Assembly (NCBI GenBank): GCA_964432885.1
Contig: CAYSPG010000027.1
Span: 1 to 49,658, forward strand
Reading direction: 5' to 3'
Length of the DNA: 49,658 nucleotides
Source of the DNA: CAYSPG01 sp964432885
Lineage (GTDB): Bacteria; Bacteroidota; Bacteroidia; AKYH767-A; OLB10
The stretch's first letter is position 1. Each line of letters starts with the position of its first letter. The notes below the pieces were generated by a model that worked only from the letters and a program-made list of their open reading frames with translations, was not told the DNA's origin and did no database searches. The position numbers were made by a program, and so were the translations under genes. Shown here in pieces: positions 23,639-32,276 of the stretch.

Positions 23639-25183
23639 TTATTTCTCAAACTCCTCCACCTTTTCATTCAGCCAACCTATGTCGGCAATTTCAGGATTAC
23701 GTTTTATTTCCGCTTTAATTTTTTGCAATGATATTTTGCTGCCTGTTTTTAACTTGTACAGTTTGTGGGTATGATTTACAAGGTTTGAGTAAATACTGCG
23801 CTGGTAATCCGAAATAAGTTTTGACCGCCTTAAATAAATTTTAAACGTACTTACCAGCGAAAAAAACGAATTCATCTCATCCGTTTCGTAATACGTTTTC
23901 AGCAACAATGATTTTGCATCAAGGTGATAATACACATCGGTAAATTCAACGGAGGTTAAAAGTTTTAATGCAGGTTTATATTGCTGCCGCGCAAAATGCA
24001 AACGGGCAAGATTGTAGTTAACAGAATTTTTATGCAGATCTTTGTCAAGATATTTTTGAAAGCGCTCAATAAAATTTTCAGTCCACTTAAATTCGTTTAG
24101 CCGCAAAGCAATGGCAACAATGTTTTTAAAATTACTGTGCGATAGTTTTTTGTTTTCAAAAAGAAGTTCGCGCTCAAGCATAAATTTATAAATCTCAAAA
24201 AGCTCGCCTGCATAATTTGTTTTGCCAGTGTTTACTTTACGGATGCAATAGTTCAAAACAAAAGCATACACATCGCTTAATTCCTTGTCAGCAAATTTTG
24301 TGTGATGGCCTTGTAAATATTTTTTTAGTGATGTAAAATGTTTTTCGTTTTCCGGCTCGCGCAATGTTTTAAGAATTAAAAAATAAACATGCACAACCGG
24401 CACACCTCTAAAATTATTTTTACTTAGATAAGAAACAATGTATTCAAGAAACGGAATCTGATATTGAACCTGCACAATGTTTTGACGATTTAAAATTTCG
24501 CAACAGTATTTTAGTTTGTTGCTGAGATAATACACATCTAAATTGTCTGATAAACTTTGCAAGCTTGTATCAATAGCGCGATTGCTTTTTGCGGTGGTAA
24601 ATTCATATGACAACTCATCGTAACCCAATTGTCGTTTGTAATGCCTTAAATCCAGTTGCGCTGCATTTTTTTGAATATCATAACTCAACGTTAAGTGCTG
24701 TTGAAAATATTTATCTAAATTTTTTTCTTTCAACTTATGCAGCAAAAACTTTTTCTGATAAAATGATTTCTCTTCAAAAGTTTTGTAGGCAAGAAATTTT
24801 TCTAAAAGAATTGTTAAGTCGGTTAATACATAACGTATTTTCTGATGGTTGTCCGAAGGACTCCTTTGGGAGAATTTTTCTTTTTTAAAAAGCTGCGCAA
24901 ATAGTTTTTCAAACGAAACATTTTTTTCTTCAAACGCAGGATATTCTTTTTCTAAAATTAAAAACAGTTGCAAAACCTTTTCATTCGGATTAAAAAAAGG
25001 CGATGCCACAAATTTTTGGAATGATTTGAGTTCCCAGGGGGAGAGGGTTTTGAGGATGACAAACAATTTAGCGGCCCCTCTAAATCTCCCCGAAGAAGAA
25101 GCCCCACCAAACCTCCCCGTAGGGGAGGCTTTACTTTTGTGCTTATTCATTTCTTTTGAATCACTTTCAAAACTGTTAATCAT
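23639..25183 (-). CDS. Hypothetical helical protein with a repeat-derived N-terminus
   Basis: A 514-residue cytosolic protein, rich in Lys, Leu and Phe and predicted helical throughout, without signal peptide or known motif. I do not recognise the family, though the look is of TPR-like helical repeats. Two starts are possible, 25183 or 25150 (MNKHKSKASPTG). The N-terminal stretch SPTGRFGGASSSGRFRG is encoded by a GC-rich palindromic element also present in the upstream spacer (25235-25277), where it reads HKSKVSPTGRFSG. The native protein probably begins near KLFVILKTLSPWELKSFQ. The element appears to supply or extend the N-terminus. Confidence 0.7.
   Translation of the reverse strand: MINSFESDSKEMNKHKSKASPTGRFGGASSSGRFRGAAKLFVILKTLSPWELKSFQKFVASPFFNPNEKVLQLFLILEKEYPAFEEKNVSFEKLFAQLFKKEKFSQRSPSDNHQKIRYVLTDLTILLEKFLAYKTFEEKSFYQKKFLLHKLKEKNLDKYFQQHLTLSYDIQKNAAQLDLRHYKRQLGYDELSYEFTTAKSNRAIDTSLQSLSDNLDVYYLSNKLKYCCEILNRQNIVQVQYQIPFLEYIVSYLSKNNFRGVPVVHVYFLILKTLREPENEKHFTSLKKYLQGHHTKFADKELSDVYAFVLNYCIRKVNTGKTNYAGELFEIYKFMLERELLFENKKLSHSNFKNIVAIALRLNEFKWTENFIERFQKYLDKDLHKNSVNYNLARLHFARQQYKPALKLLTSVEFTDVYYHLDAKSLLLKTYYETDEMNSFFSLVSTFKIYLRRSKLISDYQRSIYSNLVNHTHKLYKLKTGSKISLQKIKAEIKRNPEIADIGWLNEKVEEFEK
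25071..25142. repeat. GC-rich palindromic element inside a coding sequence (copy A)
   Basis: Core 25100-25142 holds CCTCCCC (25112-25118), GTA, GGGGAGG (25122-25128), flanked by AGCCCCACCAAA and CTTTACTTTTGTGC. A partial copy lies beside it at 25071-25098. The core matches 25235-25277 at 40 of 43 positions. It is translated in frame as SPTGRFGG near the N-terminus of the 514-residue protein. Confidence 0.75.
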
Positions 25184-25203
25184 TGGTAGAATGCTATTGC
25201 TTT

Positions 25204-25369
25204 AAGCACTGCCCAAAAGCCTCCCCAATGGAAAAGCCCCACTAAATCTCCCCGTAGGGGAGACTTTACTTTTGTGCAAACTCATTGCATCAGGTTTCAT
25301 ATAGAACTTTTAAGGTTTTGTTTGAGCACTGTCCGAAAGCCTCCCCTTCGGGGAGGTTTGGTGGGGCTA
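25204..25369. repeat. Intergenic GC-rich palindromic elements (copies B and C)
   Basis: The 400-base gap 25184-25583 contains no credible gene. It holds copy B (25235-25277), a second arm at 25204-25226, and copy C (25324-25369), whose first 23 bases repeat 25204-25226 with about four mismatches. Copy C continues as TTCGGGGAGG and TTTGGTGGGGCT, the inverse of the B core. Beyond, 25444-25460 (AACTTCAAACATCAAAC) is identical to coding bases 28463-28479. The rest shows nothing I can name. Confidence 0.7.
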
Positions 25370-25583
25370 AAATAAAACTATTCCGATAAATGGTACATAA
25401 TAGCAAAAATAATATTCAATAATACCTCTAACATAAAACCGCAAACTTCAAACATCAAACAGATTTATTACCGATAAACACCAAAATATGTTTTTGTTTT
25501 TGCTTGCTAGCCGTTGTTTATTTGTACCGTGAATTAAAGTCTGTAAGCCAAATTGAATAAAAAACATTTAAATTTATATCGTT

Positions 25584-28571
25584 ATGAAAAAGCTAATACA
25601 CACCTGCCTCGAAGGCATGAAAACAAAAATGATTATTGCTGTTGCATTGTTATTTTTAACAAGCAAAATTTCAAAGGCGCAGTTAATAACCATCCCTGAC
25701 CCCGCTTTTATCACCTACTTGCAAAGCAACTTTCCCTCAGCAATGAGTGGCAATCAGCTTGATACTACGAACATATCAGTAACATCTAGTACAAGTATAG
25801 ATGTAAACGGATTGGGTATTTCAAATTTATATGGGATACAATTTTTTGATATGCTTATTTCGTTAGACTGTTCAAATAATTTTTTAACCAGCATTCCGCC
25901 CTTGTCTCAAAATCTTGAACAATTAATTTGCTCTAACAATCAACTTTCTTCTTTACCACCATTTTATCAAGGATTCAAAACACTTTATTGTGCGCAAAAT
26001 AATATTGGCTTTCTGCCCTTACTTCCTGCATCTGTAGAAACTATCCATTGTCAGGAAAACAATATGGTTAGCATGGCAAGCCCGCTTCCGGATTCGCTAT
26101 CCGTATTTTTATGTGACTCCAATCAACTCAGCGCTCTTCCGGCATTACCCGTAAAACTCTCCTATTTAATATGTGCTAATAACAATATTACTTCGTTACC
26201 GCAACTACCCAATGGGCTATATCATTTAAACTGTTTGAATAATCAACTTTCTTGTCTACCCCAACTTCCAAATTCGTTACCAGCTCTTTTGGCTGCGGGT
26301 AATTTTGTTACTTGCTTACCTAACATTCCAACCTATCCGGGATTTTTTGCTGATATCGGGAATGCCATTTGCAATAGTGCACAAATACAAAGTATTATAA
26401 ACGTTAGTTGTGGAACTTTGTGTACCGGTTCTGTTTCTGTAACAGGAACTTCAGGTGTAGCACTTGATTACGTATTTACTAATGGATATTCAAGTCTTGG
26501 TAATAATACCGGAACCGCAACAGCATCTAATTTATGTGCAGGAAATTATTCTGTAACCATTCAACCAACGGGTGGAGGCGGATGCCTTTCGCAACTAAAC
26601 TTTTTTGTTGATTCAAGCTTGACTCTAAATGTTGTTACAACCAACATTAGTTGTTTTGGCGCAAATGATGGTCAGCTATGTGCAGTTCCATCTGGTGGAA
26701 CAATACCTTATACTTATCTATGGAGTAACGCAATGAATACATCGTGTATTCCAAATTTAACAGCAGGAATCTATACAGTAACTGTGTATGATATTAACGG
26801 TTGCAGTGCAACAAATACAGCTACTGTTACGCAGCCTGCTCCTTTAATTATTTCCCCTGAGGCTGACCAGTCAATATGTGATGGAACTACATTTAATTAT
26901 TGCCCGTTTATAACCGGTGGTGTTTCGCCTTATGCATATTTATTAGAAATAAATGGAGCTCCTTATCCCGGATTTGTTCCTTGCATTACTCCAATTAATA
27001 TTACATCAAGTAGTATATTTTCTCTTACGGTTATGGATGCAAACGGGTGTATAGCAACCGATGTTTTTAATATTACTGTAAATCCAACACCTACACTTGG
27101 CATTCAGTTTAATGTAAACTCCTGCAACGGAAATCCGGTACAACTTTGTGTGCCTCCTGTAAGCAGTGGAACCCCACCGTATATTTATCAATGGGGAACA
27201 GGAGCCACTACGCAATGTATAACATCAGGCCTTGTTGGTGTTTATCCATACACAGTAACGGATATTAATGGCTGCGCAGTAAGCAGTTCCATTACCTACT
27301 CCTACTCACCCGGCTGGACAGCAAAAGAACTTACCAATATTACCTTGCCCACTTGTGGCAATTGCGATGGTGTAGGAACTGTATTGGTAAGCGGTGGAAA
27401 TCCAATTGCAACTTACACATGGATTCCTTCAGGAAATACTACAGCAACTTTCAATAGCATTTGTGATAACACCGATTATGCTGTTGCATTGCTGGATACT
27501 TCGGGTTGCCAGGATACGCTGTTCTTTTCATTGTCGTGCCACAGTGTGTGGCCGGGCGATGCCAACTATGATGGTACTGCAAACAATGTTGACTTGCTTG
27601 CAATAGGAATTGGATACGGAACAATGGATGTGATAAGACCCAATGCCACAATTAGCTGGCAAGCTGAAATTGGAATTGACTGGGCCGACACACTTGCAGG
27701 CGGATTAAACTACAAACACATTGATTGTAACGGTGACGGCATTATTGCTGATGATGACACCATTGCCATTCAGCAGAACTATGGATTAAATCATCCGCTG
27801 CGTTTGTTATCTCCAACACAAAATCCTAACGACCCGTATTTGTATTTTGATATTGTGGTTGATACTATAGGTACCAATCAGCATGTAGATGTGCCCATTT
27901 ATTTTGGCGCCTCCACACAGCCTGCCGACAGTATTTATGGATTGGCATTTACAGTGAACTATGACACCGCATTGGTACATGCCGATTCAATAGGAATAAC
28001 GTTTTCTCCGAGTTGGATTGGAACCATCGGAACAGAAATGATTACACTATCGCACAACGATGCCATTAACGGACAGTTGCATGTGGGTATGACGCGCATT
28101 ACACACACCGACACTTCGGGCTATGGAGAAATTGCTCGTATTGGAATTGTTACAACAGATAACGTTTCCGGAAAATTAAGCAGCCCTGTTTTTGATACAC
28201 TAACGTTTTCAATTTCTGATGTTACCATTATTAATAAAGATGAGTTGCTTAGAGGATTTAATTTGGGTGCTGATTCGATAATTGTGGAAGATACTACAAC
28301 AGGCCTCACCCCAACCCTCTCCGAAGGAGAGGGAGTAACTGTGTACCCAAATCCAACAAGAAATGAATTTAAAGTTTCGGGAATTAAATTTAAACCTGGT
28401 GATGAAATTGTGTTAACATCGGTTTTAGGAAAAGAAATTTATAAAAACAAAATCGCACACTCAACTTCAAACATCAAACTTCAAACATCAAACTTGAAAA
28501 ACGGAGTTTACTTTATCACCATAAAAACAAACAACGGAAATGTGGTGAGAAAGATTACGGTGTTGCATTGA
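25584..28571 (+). CDS. T9SS surface protein: LRR, SprB-like, dockerin-like and cohesin-like domains
   Basis: A 995-residue protein; the signal peptide ends ISKAQ. Residues about 70-260 are leucine-rich repeats of about 20 residues (pattern LxxLxCSNNQLSSLPxLP). Residues about 275-650 contain SprB-like modules (NISCFGANDGQLC, then VTVYDINGCSATNTA, and NCDGVGTVLVSGG). A dockerin-like pair of calcium loops follows (GDANYDGTANNVDLL and DCNGDGIIADDDTIAI), then a cohesin-like beta domain (about 765-890). A short in-frame palindromic element encodes LTPTLSEGEG, then the type A sorting domain (VYPNPTRNEF to the end). It is probably a cell-surface adhesin; SprB itself is a gliding adhesin. Partner unknown. 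Confidence 0.82.
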   Translation: MKKLIHTCLEGMKTKMIIAVALLFLTSKISKAQLITIPDPAFITYLQSNFPSAMSGNQLDTTNISVTSSTSIDVNGLGISNLYGIQFFDMLISLDCSNNFLTSIPPLSQNLEQLICSNNQLSSLPPFYQGFKTLYCAQNNIGFLPLLPASVETIHCQENNMVSMASPLPDSLSVFLCDSNQLSALPALPVKLSYLICANNNITSLPQLPNGLYHLNCLNNQLSCLPQLPNSLPALLAAGNFVTCLPNIPTYPGFFADIGNAICNSAQIQSIINVSCGTLCTGSVSVTGTSGVALDYVFTNGYSSLGNNTGTATASNLCAGNYSVTIQPTGGGGCLSQLNFFVDSSLTLNVVTTNISCFGANDGQLCAVPSGGTIPYTYLWSNAMNTSCIPNLTAGIYTVTVYDINGCSATNTATVTQPAPLIISPEADQSICDGTTFNYCPFITGGVSPYAYLLEINGAPYPGFVPCITPINITSSSIFSLTVMDANGCIATDVFNITVNPTPTLGIQFNVNSCNGNPVQLCVPPVSSGTPPYIYQWGTGATTQCITSGLVGVYPYTVTDINGCAVSSSITYSYSPGWTAKELTNITLPTCGNCDGVGTVLVSGGNPIATYTWIPSGNTTATFNSICDNTDYAVALLDTSGCQDTLFFSLSCHSVWPGDANYDGTANNVDLLAIGIGYGTMDVIRPNATISWQAEIGIDWADTLAGGLNYKHIDCNGDGIIADDDTIAIQQNYGLNHPLRLLSPTQNPNDPYLYFDIVVDTIGTNQHVDVPIYFGASTQPADSIYGLAFTVNYDTALVHADSIGITFSPSWIGTIGTEMITLSHNDAINGQLHVGMTRITHTDTSGYGEIARIGIVTTDNVSGKLSSPVFDTLTFSISDVTIINKDELLRGFNLGADSIIVEDTTTGLTPTLSEGEGVTVYPNPTRNEFKVSGIKFKPGDEIVLTSVLGKEIYKNKIAHSTSNIKLQTSNLKNGVYFITIKTNNGNVVRKITVLH
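28301..28333. repeat. GC-rich palindromic element inside a coding sequence (copy D)
   Basis: AGGCCTCACCCC, then AACC, then CTCTCC-GA-AGGAGAG. Translated as GLTPTLSEGEG, it sits exactly between the cohesin-like domain and the T9SS sorting domain. It shares both ends with the complement of 39569-39634. Confidence 0.7.
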
Positions 28572-28578
28572 AATGACA

Positions 28579-28610
28579 TGTAACCAATATGGTAACATTT
28601 GTTATCTTTG
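28579..28610 (+). promoter_or_regulatory. Promoter and operator candidate of the HigBA module
   Basis: The -7 box TATCTTTG (28603-28610) lies 13 bases before the HigB ATG, so the leader is only a few bases long. Just upstream is an imperfect palindrome, TGTAACC (28579-28585) and GGTAACA (28591-28597), a likely HigA operator where the -33 region would be. Confidence 0.5.
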
Positions 28611-28623
28611 TGCGGTATAACAA

Positions 28624-28935
28624 ATGAGAATACTTGCCGCAAAGACGCTTAAAGACTATTATAAAAAATTTCCGGATGCCAAACAGCAGTTATTAAGTTG
28701 GTACGAAGAAGTTGGAGCTACAACATGGAACTCGCCCAATGAGTTGAAAGCACAATTTGCAAATGCTTCTATAATAAATACAAAAAGAGTTGTGTTTAAT
28801 ATTCATGGAAATAAGTACAGACTTATTGTTGATGTGGAGTTTAGGCTAAAAATAGTTTTTGTTGTTTGGTTTGGAACACACTCTCAATATGATAAAATTG
28901 ATGTAAAAAAAGTAAGTTATGTTAAAGCCGGTTAA
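28624..28935 (+). CDS. higB: HigB-type mRNA interferase toxin
   Basis: A 103-residue RelE-superfamily toxin of the HigB (type II) subfamily. It shows FNIHGNKYRLIVDVEF and the family's C-terminal strand VFVVWFGTHSQYDKID, containing the catalytic His/Tyr region. HigB toxins cleave mRNA on the ribosome. The toxin precedes the antitoxin, as in other higBA modules, and overlaps it by 17 bases. The promoter gives a very short leader. Confidence 0.9.
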   Translation: MRILAAKTLKDYYKKFPDAKQQLLSWYEEVGATTWNSPNELKAQFANASIINTKRVVFNIHGNKYRLIVDVEFRLKIVFVVWFGTHSQYDKIDVKKVSYVKAG

Positions 28936-29278
28936 AAATAAAAAGCAATACAATGATGCGTTAGCGCGTGTGTATTCTTTAATGCAAAAAGATATTAAAC
29001 CCAATTCAAAAGAATCTGATGAGTTGGAAATTCTTTCAATACTTGTTAAAGAATATGAAAATAAAAATTATCCAATACCTAAGCCCAATCCGCTTGAAGC
29101 AATTAAATTCAGGATGGAACAAATGGGAATGTCAGAGTCTGAGTTGGCTTCTGTATTGGGGCATCGTTCACGCAAATCAGAAATTTTTAGCGGGAAAAGA
29201 AAATTAAGTTTGGAAATGATTAGAAAGCTGAATCAACTTTTAAATATTCCTGCCGAAGTTTTAATACGCGCTTATTAA
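28919..29278 (+). CDS. higA: HigA-type antitoxin with XRE-family helix-turn-helix
   Basis: A 119-residue antitoxin. The N-terminal half is charged and helical. The C-terminal half is a helix-turn-helix (MGMSESELASVLGHRSRKSEIFSGKRKLSLEMIRKLNQLL), atypical only in the HRSRKSE turn. It should neutralise HigB and repress the module through the palindrome at 28579-28597. It overlaps higB by 17 bases and ends seven bases before the end of the convergent MFS gene. Confidence 0.88.
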   Translation: MLKPVKNKKQYNDALARVYSLMQKDIKPNSKESDELEILSILVKEYENKNYPIPKPNPLEAIKFRMEQMGMSESELASVLGHRSRKSEIFSGKRKLSLEMIRKLNQLLNIPAEVLIRAY

Positions 29279-29284
29279 ATTTTT

Positions 29285-30472
29285 TCATTTCATTTTCTCC
29301 ACCCACTTTATCCCTGCACCCACAGCAAGTGCAAACACACCAAGTATTATCCACAGCATATCATAACCAAAATGCACAATGGTTTGTGTTGCAATAATAG
29401 GGATACAAATTTGCGCAAGGCTCCATGACATTGCGTACAGCGCTGCATACTGCCCTTTGTTATTTTCATTGGAACGGCTGTTCATGTAGGTATTCATAAA
29501 AGGCATAGCAAACATTTCTGAAAAAGAAATTATCACTACAATAATGTATAACCAAAAAACAGAATGAAAAATAAGTAACGAAAAATAACTTACCGCAAGC
29601 AGCATTGCACCAAGAAAAATAAAATTATAGGGCGTCCATTTTTTTTCGAGTTTGTAAATTAAAATCATTTCAATGGCAGCAACTAGTATTCCGTTGAGTG
29701 CAAGTATCCAGCCTATCTCCGTTTCTTTTAGATGATGAACTAATTTATAAAACAACGGCATGGTACTAAAGAATTGAAAAAAAGACATGGCATATAGGAA
29801 TGAGAAAAATATAAAAACAATATATGCTTTATCTTTATAAGCCGTTTTGTTTTCGGAGTTGATTTTTGTTTCAACTTGTTTTTGTTTTTTCTTGTTGTCG
29901 AGCAAAAAGAAAATGATAATTGCAGCCAATAAGCATGTTATGCCATCGCCATAAAAAATAAACTTGTAATTGTATAAAGCCATAAAACCACCCACGGCAG
30001 GGCCAATCGAAAAACCAAGATTAATTGCAAGACGATAAAGAGAAATGGAGCGTGTGTATGTTTGTGGCGTGCTATAAAAAGAAATGGCTACCATAGCCGG
30101 TGGGCGAAATGCTTCGCTCATGGTGCTTGTGCAAAATGTACAAACGGCAATTGCAAAATACGTTTCAATGTGCCCGAGCAAAATAAACATTGTACCCCCA
30201 CCAACTAAGCTGCCAACTATAACTGGAAAATAACCAATCCTATCAGAAAGTTTTCCGCCAATAAAAACTCCCAGCACCGAGCCTGCACCAAACATGGCCA
30301 TAATAACACCTGCATTTTGAATGGTAAAATGCAAATGCTGTGTGAGATAAACCGACAGAAATAAAATAACCATAGTTCCACTGCGGTTTATTAATGTGGC
30401 TACCGACAGCCACCACACCTCACGCGAAATGCCACGGTAAGCGTTTTTAAAAAGGGAGGTGAGCGATTGCAT
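29285..30472 (-). CDS. MFS transporter
   Basis: A 395-residue major facilitator with about twelve hydrophobic helices in two halves separated by a basic cytoplasmic loop (DNKKKQKQVETKINSENK, about 195-213). The A-motif-like loop after helix 2 reads GGKLSDRIGYFPV. The pattern resembles drug/H+ antiporters, but the substrate cannot be told from sequence. A palindromic element plus an ATCCG repeat separates it from lnt upstream on the same strand. Confidence 0.87.
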   Translation of the reverse strand: MQSLTSLFKNAYRGISREVWWLSVATLINRSGTMVILFLSVYLTQHLHFTIQNAGVIMAMFGAGSVLGVFIGGKLSDRIGYFPVIVGSLVGGGTMFILLGHIETYFAIAVCTFCTSTMSEAFRPPAMVAISFYSTPQTYTRSISLYRLAINLGFSIGPAVGGFMALYNYKFIFYGDGITCLLAAIIIFFLLDNKKKQKQVETKINSENKTAYKDKAYIVFIFFSFLYAMSFFQFFSTMPLFYKLVHHLKETEIGWILALNGILVAAIEMILIYKLEKKWTPYNFIFLGAMLLAVSYFSLLIFHSVFWLYIIVVIISFSEMFAMPFMNTYMNSRSNENNKGQYAALYAMSWSLAQICIPIIATQTIVHFGYDMLWIILGVFALAVGAGIKWVEKMK

Positions 30473-30477
30473 TATTT

Positions 30478-30515
30478 AAAGCCCCACCTAAATCCTCCCC
30501 GAAGGGGAGGACTTT
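30478..30515. repeat. GC-rich palindromic element, intergenic (copy E)
   Basis: AGCCCCACCTAAATCCTCCCC-GA-AGGGGAGG, sharing the AGCCCCAC arm and CTCCCC/GGGGAG stem of copies A to C. It lies between the MFS gene and lnt. Confidence 0.7.
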
Positions 30516-30570
30516 AAATCCGTGAAAATCCGTGAAAATTCGTTTAATCCGTGTCATCCGGGTTCTATTT
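30516..30570. repeat. ATCCG-type dispersed repeat
   Basis: Three or four repeats of AATCCGTG ending ATCCGGGTTCTATTT, related to 5589-5601 and 5700-5712. It runs into the stop codon of lnt and directly adjoins palindromic copy E. Confidence 0.6.
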
Positions 30571-32158
30571 ATTTTTTCTTCAAATAAAAAAGTAAAAGAA
30601 AAATAGCAGAAACAAATGCGGCAAGTTTTCCAATATAATCTCCATGCTTTGCGTAAAATGTTATTGCATCGTTTTTATTTATTGCAGCACTAATGGCCGC
30701 AGGCTCCCACCACTTTGTTTGCTGATAAATATCGCCACGCTGATTTATAAAACACGATATGCCGGTGTTGGCTGACCGCGCAATGCTTCTGCGCATTTCA
30801 ATGGCGCGTAAGCGTGCGTACTGCACATGTTGTTTGTAGCCGGGTGTGTTTCCCCACCAGCCATCGTTGGTGATAATGGCAATCCATTGCGCTCCTTTCA
30901 AAATATATTTTGAAACATACTCACCGTAAACCGACTCATAACAAATTACAGGAGCAACAATGTTGCTGTCGGCAGATGTAAAAACCGAAGGCTCATCCTG
31001 CACACCCAAACTGCCGGCTGTGCCGCCTAAGTCAATGGCATAATTTTCTAAGAAACCAAAGATTTGCGGATACGGCATTTTTTCAACACCCGGCACTAAT
31101 TTAGATTTATGAAAAAAGCCAATAGGTTTATTGTTTTCAAAATACAATGCAGTATTGTAGCTGTCATAATATCCATCATCATCTTTAAACTTACGCGCAG
31201 TAACTGATGGTGTTGCGCCATTTAAATACGCTTTGGCAGTAGCAGCACCAATTACCATTTTTAATTTTGGGTTTGCAGCTATGTATTTTTTCAGCATTCT
31301 TATTTCACTGTATTCATTTATTTCATCTTCCCAAATGTTGTGGGGCAAGGCCGTTTCGGGTGCAAGCACATATTCGGTTGAATCATTGATTTTTTCGCTT
31401 GCTATTTGCAAAATGCGGATAAGCTGCATTTCATTGCTCATGTCTGAAAATTTTTCTCCGTAGGGATCAATATTGGGCTGTGTGGCCACAACGTTTACCG
31501 GATTTACTTTTTCAGAATACGTTGTGTAACGAATGAGTGAAACAATTGTTGGCACCAAAATAATTTCGAATGAAAGGATTAAATATTTTTTTGTTTGCTT
31601 GTGCGAAAATGATTTTTGATTTTCGAAATAACTTTTCAAAAACAAAAACACTAAAATGTTTACCGATAATATCCACAGCGAGCCGCCAAGTGCACCTGTG
31701 TATTCATACCATTGTACAAGCGATGGCATGGTTGCAAACGAATTTCCTAAAGTTAACCATGGCCAGCTTGCTTCCCAGTGCAAATGCAAATGTTCAAATG
31801 CAATCCAGTATGCCGGTAGCGCAATATAACTCCAGTTACTTTTTAATTTGCGATGTGTAATGTAAAAAAGAAAAAATACCACGGCCATAAAAAGTGAGTT
31901 GAGTACAAATGCCACAATACTTCCAACATCACTTGCATTCCAAACCCACCAAGTGGTTAATACATTCCACAGCAGAAAAGATAAATAGAGGTAACCAAAA
32001 AAATTTTTCTTTTTTAGTTCAGGATTTTCAAAAAAATAATTTTCTAAAAACAACAATGGCACCCATGCTATAAAAATAATCGGAGCAAAACCGTTGGGCA
32101 TCCAGGCAAGCCACAACAAAACTGATGATAGTAATGAAAGCAGAAATTTATTTTTCAC
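30569..32158 (-). CDS. lnt: Apolipoprotein N-acyltransferase
   Basis: Adds the third acyl chain to the N-terminal cysteine of lipoproteins in the inner membrane. The 529 residues comprise about six N-terminal helices (1-210), a periplasmic nitrilase-fold domain and a final helix (about 505-525). The catalytic triad by alignment to the family is E268 (LAPETALP), K351 (HKSKLVPG) and C406 (VICYES). The start is GTG (32156-32158), giving MKNKFLLSLL. A repeat cluster lies immediately downstream. Confidence 0.92.
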   Translation of the reverse strand: MKNKFLLSLLSSVLLWLAWMPNGFAPIIFIAWVPLLFLENYFFENPELKKKNFFGYLYLSFLLWNVLTTWWVWNASDVGSIVAFVLNSLFMAVVFFLFYITHRKLKSNWSYIALPAYWIAFEHLHLHWEASWPWLTLGNSFATMPSLVQWYEYTGALGGSLWILSVNILVFLFLKSYFENQKSFSHKQTKKYLILSFEIILVPTIVSLIRYTTYSEKVNPVNVVATQPNIDPYGEKFSDMSNEMQLIRILQIASEKINDSTEYVLAPETALPHNIWEDEINEYSEIRMLKKYIAANPKLKMVIGAATAKAYLNGATPSVTARKFKDDDGYYDSYNTALYFENNKPIGFFHKSKLVPGVEKMPYPQIFGFLENYAIDLGGTAGSLGVQDEPSVFTSADSNIVAPVICYESVYGEYVSKYILKGAQWIAIITNDGWWGNTPGYKQHVQYARLRAIEMRRSIARSANTGISCFINQRGDIYQQTKWWEPAAISAAINKNDAITFYAKHGDYIGKLAAFVSAIFLLLFYLKKK

Positions 32159-32276
32159 AAAAAGGAATTAATGTTGGCTTTCAAAAATAGAGTTTTGGCG
32201 GTTAATAAATTATTGATGTAAATTAATTGCCAAACCAAAATACTGCCTACTTTTCACATACCTAAATTATATTAAT

